A stretch of 64,000 bases of DNA. It comes from Thermoplasmatales archaeon (GTDB taxonomy: Archaea; Thermoplasmatota; Thermoplasmata; Thermoplasmatales; Thermoplasmataceae). Shown here piece after piece: positions 61,588 through 64,000 of this stretch. The stretch spans positions 1 to 64,000 of the forward strand of contig JACWAH010000007.1 of assembly GCA_014874365.1 (NCBI GenBank), given 5' to 3'. Made by a program: the position numbers and the translations under genes. How positions within the stretch are numbered: the first letter of the stretch is position 1; each line of letters starts with the position of its first letter. Below the pieces are notes generated by a model that was given only the letters and a program-made list of their open reading frames with translations, was not told where the DNA came from and made no database searches.

Positions 61588-63137
61588 ATATTCTTCTTTT
61601 CATCGTCCAGGTGTTTTGCAAATATCAACGGATTAAGGTTGGTCAGGAATTCCTTTATTTCCTTAACCGATGTTTCTTTCAATAGTATTGTTATTCCGTA
61701 GAAAATAACAAGTGCCACAGCTGAAACTCCCACTAGCTCTACGAAAGGATATGGCTGCAAGAACCGCAGCAGCACTTCCAGCAAAGCTATCACCACAACA
61801 GAAGGAATTAACAGCTTTAATAATCCTGCCCTGAACCTGTATCCGGTTATTCTCCTGACATAGTATCTCAGGTGAAGTGTAGTATAAAGAGATGCCATAA
61901 GGGTTGCAACTGCAGCTCCATCAACTCCAATGGAAATCGCACTGCTTCCAAACACATTTTGTGGAATGAGTATCAGGTCAAGCACGATATTTATCACAAC
62001 CGAAATTACAGTAACCATTCCTACCCTGCTCGTCATGCCTTTTGCAACGAGTGCCGACTGGAAAGGCTGGTAAGACGCAGTTAATAGTGCGGAAAGCGAG
62101 AGGAGAGGCAGAACCAGCGCATAGGGTCTGTAGTAACCATTGAATATGTTTAAAATGTAGGGACTGAGCACTAATGTAATGATTATGAAGGGGAGGATGA
62201 ACAGAATGATGATCCTTTCAAAATCGTTTATGCTCCTGTTAACATATTCCATGTCTCCTTCTTTCATGTATTTAGTAAGCAATGGCATAAAGAACACCGA
62301 GATGGCTAGGGAGAGATTCAGGAGGATTACCGCAATCCTCTGGTTGAGGTAGAATGCGCCAGTTGCGGTGGCATGCCAGTAAAATTGAATTAAAACCTTG
62401 TCAATATTCTGGTTAACTGTTGACAAGCTCATTGATAGCGCAAGTGGAAGCGCGATAACTGTCAACGCCTTGAACAGTTTCCTGCTTGGTCTCTTGAACT
62501 TCCATGGCCGCCCTAGGAACATGGAGGAGGCAAAGTAAGCTGAAAAGCTGAAAATGTATACTACAGGCAGAACAAAAACCATCTCATTCTGGCCGATTTT
62601 CAGGTAATCCAGGTAATAAAGAACTCCGATTGATATGAATGCACCATTCCTGATAACGGATTCCAGTATAGATGGTACTCCCATTCTGGCAGCGTGAATT
62701 CTTGAGGTGAAATGTGCCTGCGGGAAAGCAAGCAGGTTTCTTATGAAATAATAAGGAACAAGTTCCAGAATTACCACGAATTCAGATGTGTACTCAAAAC
62801 CGTTTCCCAGTACTTCCGTCCAGATTAACAGGGAGGAGATTGTCAATACCGTGAAAATCAGCCCAAGTACCAATTTTATGGATAGATAAGTTGAGTTTAT
62901 GGTGGCTTCGTCGTCTCCATCTGCGTGTGCCCTTATTGCAGCTGTTGAGTATCCAAGGTCCCCGGTGAGTGAAAGCACTCCAACAAACCCGATACCAAAT
63001 GCAAGGATGTCCCAGGATTCAGGGAAGAACCTTGTTATGAAGAACATGCCAACAAGGCCGATAGTGGCATTAAGCAGGTTCTGAGCAATGAGTATCGGCG
63101 ATTTATTGGCAAGCAATTCTGTGTAATGGTAAACCAT
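61581..63137 (-). CDS. Polysaccharide/lipid-linked oligosaccharide flippase (MOP superfamily)
   Basis: 518 residues, about 14 membrane helices, of the Wzx/RfbX-like polysaccharide biosynthesis family: an N-terminal helix with LIAQNLLNATIGLVGMFFITRFF, DLGYSTAAIR, the middle LALSMSLSTVNQNIDKVLIQF and a GVDGAAVATLMASL motif near the end. A Thermoplasmatales cell has a glycolipid/glycoprotein surface instead of a wall; such flippases move lipid-linked sugars across the membrane. Divergent from hisS. Confidence 0.85.
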   Translation of the reverse strand: MVYHYTELLANKSPILIAQNLLNATIGLVGMFFITRFFPESWDILAFGIGFVGVLSLTGDLGYSTAAIRAHADGDDEATINSTYLSIKLVLGLIFTVLTISSLLIWTEVLGNGFEYTSEFVVILELVPYYFIRNLLAFPQAHFTSRIHAARMGVPSILESVIRNGAFISIGVLYYLDYLKIGQNEMVFVLPVVYIFSFSAYFASSMFLGRPWKFKRPSRKLFKALTVIALPLALSMSLSTVNQNIDKVLIQFYWHATATGAFYLNQRIAVILLNLSLAISVFFMPLLTKYMKEGDMEYVNRSINDFERIIILFILPFIIITLVLSPYILNIFNGYYRPYALVLPLLSLSALLTASYQPFQSALVAKGMTSRVGMVTVISVVINIVLDLILIPQNVFGSSAISIGVDGAAVATLMASLYTTLHLRYYVRRITGYRFRAGLLKLLIPSVVVIALLEVLLRFLQPYPFVELVGVSAVALVIFYGITILLKETSVKEIKEFLTNLNPLIFAKHLDDEKKNIQ

Positions 63138-63181
63138 GATTATAATCGTTCTATCAGCAGCGTTGATTATTTCTATCAGTT

Positions 63182-63193
63182 GAGGATGTGATC
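63182..63193 (+). promoter_or_regulatory. Shine-Dalgarno region of hisS
   Basis: GAGGATGTGATC matches the archaeal anti-SD in two parts and lies 9 bases before ATG 63203. A TTG at 63194 is too close to it, so the ATG is the better start. Confidence 0.4.
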
Positions 63194-63202
63194 TTGAAGT
63201 CG

Positions 63203-64000
63203 ATGGACAAACTCAGGGGTTTCAGGGAGTTCTATCCTGACGAGATGAGAAGCAGGAGGGTAATCTTCGATGCATCACGGAAGGTATCACAACTCTTCGG
63301 TTATGAAGAGATTTCATTCCCGAGCGTTGAGTCCCTTGATCTTTTCAGGATGAAATCAGGAGAGGAGATAGTTGACCAGACCTATTCTTTCAGGGACAAG
63401 GGAGGGAGAGAAATCACCCTGATTCCAGAAGCGACTCCTTCAGTATCTAGAATGCTTGCAGAAAGAAAGGAACTTCCTAGACCGGTAAGATGGTTCAGCT
63501 TTGAAAAATACTGGAGATACGAGGAACCGCAGGCTGGCAGGGCAAGGGAATTCTACCAGTATAATGCCGATCTTTTCGGCCCATATTCAGAAATGGCAGA
63601 CGCAGAGATGATAGGACTGGCTGGAGCGATTCTCAACGAACTTTCTCTTAAGGGCAAATATTCATTCAGGGTAAGCCACAGGGGATTTATTGAAAAGGTA
63701 CTTTCGAAGCTTGGAGTTTCTAATCCTGCCGCGGTTCTGCCTGTGCTCGATAGATACCACAAAACTACACTGGAAACTACAGTAGCCAGGCTTATTGAAA
63801 CTGGTGTTCCAGAGAAAAGCATTGATCAACTGATTTCAATCCTTAAGGAAGGTTCAAAATTGGATAAGATTGAGGACCTGTTCGCAGACACTGGAATAGA
63901 TTTGACCGGGATTGAAGAAATTGGCTGGCTCAAGAGAGTTGGAAAACTTCTTGAATCTTATTCCATGAAGGACATCGTTTTTGATGCTTCCGTGGTAAGG
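63203..64000 (+). CDS. hisS: Histidyl-tRNA synthetase, N-terminal 266 residues (runs off right edge)
   Basis: An open frame continues through the window end. Class II core: DKLRGFREFYPDEMRSRR at the start, TLIPEATPSVSRM (motif corresponding to the HisRS RPExT-type region), RWFSFEKYWRYEEPQAGRAREFYQYNADLFGP (about 93-124), which is the HisRS motif 2 block with the ATP-binding Arg, and a helical insertion. It charges tRNA-His. The rest, including the histidine A motif and anticodon domain, lies outside the window. Confidence 0.9.
   Translation, partial: MDKLRGFREFYPDEMRSRRVIFDASRKVSQLFGYEEISFPSVESLDLFRMKSGEEIVDQTYSFRDKGGREITLIPEATPSVSRMLAERKELPRPVRWFSFEKYWRYEEPQAGRAREFYQYNADLFGPYSEMADAEMIGLAGAILNELSLKGKYSFRVSHRGFIEKVLSKLGVSNPAAVLPVLDRYHKTTLETTVARLIETGVPEKSIDQLISILKEGSKLDKIEDLFADTGIDLTGIEEIGWLKRVGKLLESYSMKDIVFDASVVR

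Noticed and set aside
1-64000. CRISPR array or rRNA operon
   Set aside because: No regularly spaced repeats and no rRNA-like sequence were seen on reading the window.

Overview
The window looks like a chromosome segment of an acidophilic, cell-wall-less archaeon of the order Thermoplasmatales (a Thermoplasma, Ferroplasma, Picrophilus or Cuniculiplasma relative). The evidence is an 11-gene archaeal NADH dehydrogenase operon without nuoEFG, GatD/GatE, the exosome cluster rrp4-rrp41-rrp42 with rpl37ae and rpoP, the rpl21e-rpoF-DUF655-ksgA cluster, a small-subunit DNA primase, a large acid-type S53 protease, a Tat system with a Tat-exported Rieske protein, and many leaderless genes with a TATA box about 25 bases before the start codon. 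The placement is inferred from gene content only.

Positions 1 to about 12200 form an accessory, mobile-element-rich island. It holds fragments of two IS5-like transposases, an ISL3-type element with visible terminal inverted repeats and a frameshifted transposase, several broken small genes, a STAS plus GHKL-ATPase gene pair, an unrecognised two-gene operon and short interspersed repeats. hutH (histidine ammonia-lyase) sits inside this island. The most striking pattern is a small protein gene of about 100 codons that occurs twice (635-939 and 6537-6845). Each time it is divergent from a different transposase with a 7+4+7 inverted repeat in the shared intergenic region.

Positions 12200 to 59300 are mostly compact housekeeping DNA: thrS (bacterial type with a zinc-ribbon insertion), tatA/tatC, a crotonase, the nuo operon (26573 down to 17075, followed by two unknown small genes), gatD/gatE, DUF72 and acyl-CoA dehydrogenase, rubrerythrin with DUF3501, priS, the S53 protease, an ALDH7-type aldehyde dehydrogenase, the rRNA-methylase/RNA-polymerase/ribosome cluster, the exosome cluster, iorAB, an MqnD-like menaquinone gene with an ALDH-like protein lacking its catalytic cysteine, icd, purA, hutU, and the Rieske/cytochrome b pair. 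Energy metabolism hangs together: NADH dehydrogenase, menaquinone synthesis, and a Rieske/cytochrome b complex whose Rieske subunit would use the TatAC system encoded in the same window.

Positions 56900 to 64000 hold tRNA-Phe, a CoxII-like cupredoxin with a multi-span membrane partner, a probable TnpB remnant running into tRNA-Pro, a radical SAM/SPASM protein, a Fur-family regulator, a flippase, and the start of hisS, which runs off the right edge. No rRNA operon and no CRISPR array were seen. All function calls rest on reading motifs by eye; no database search was run.
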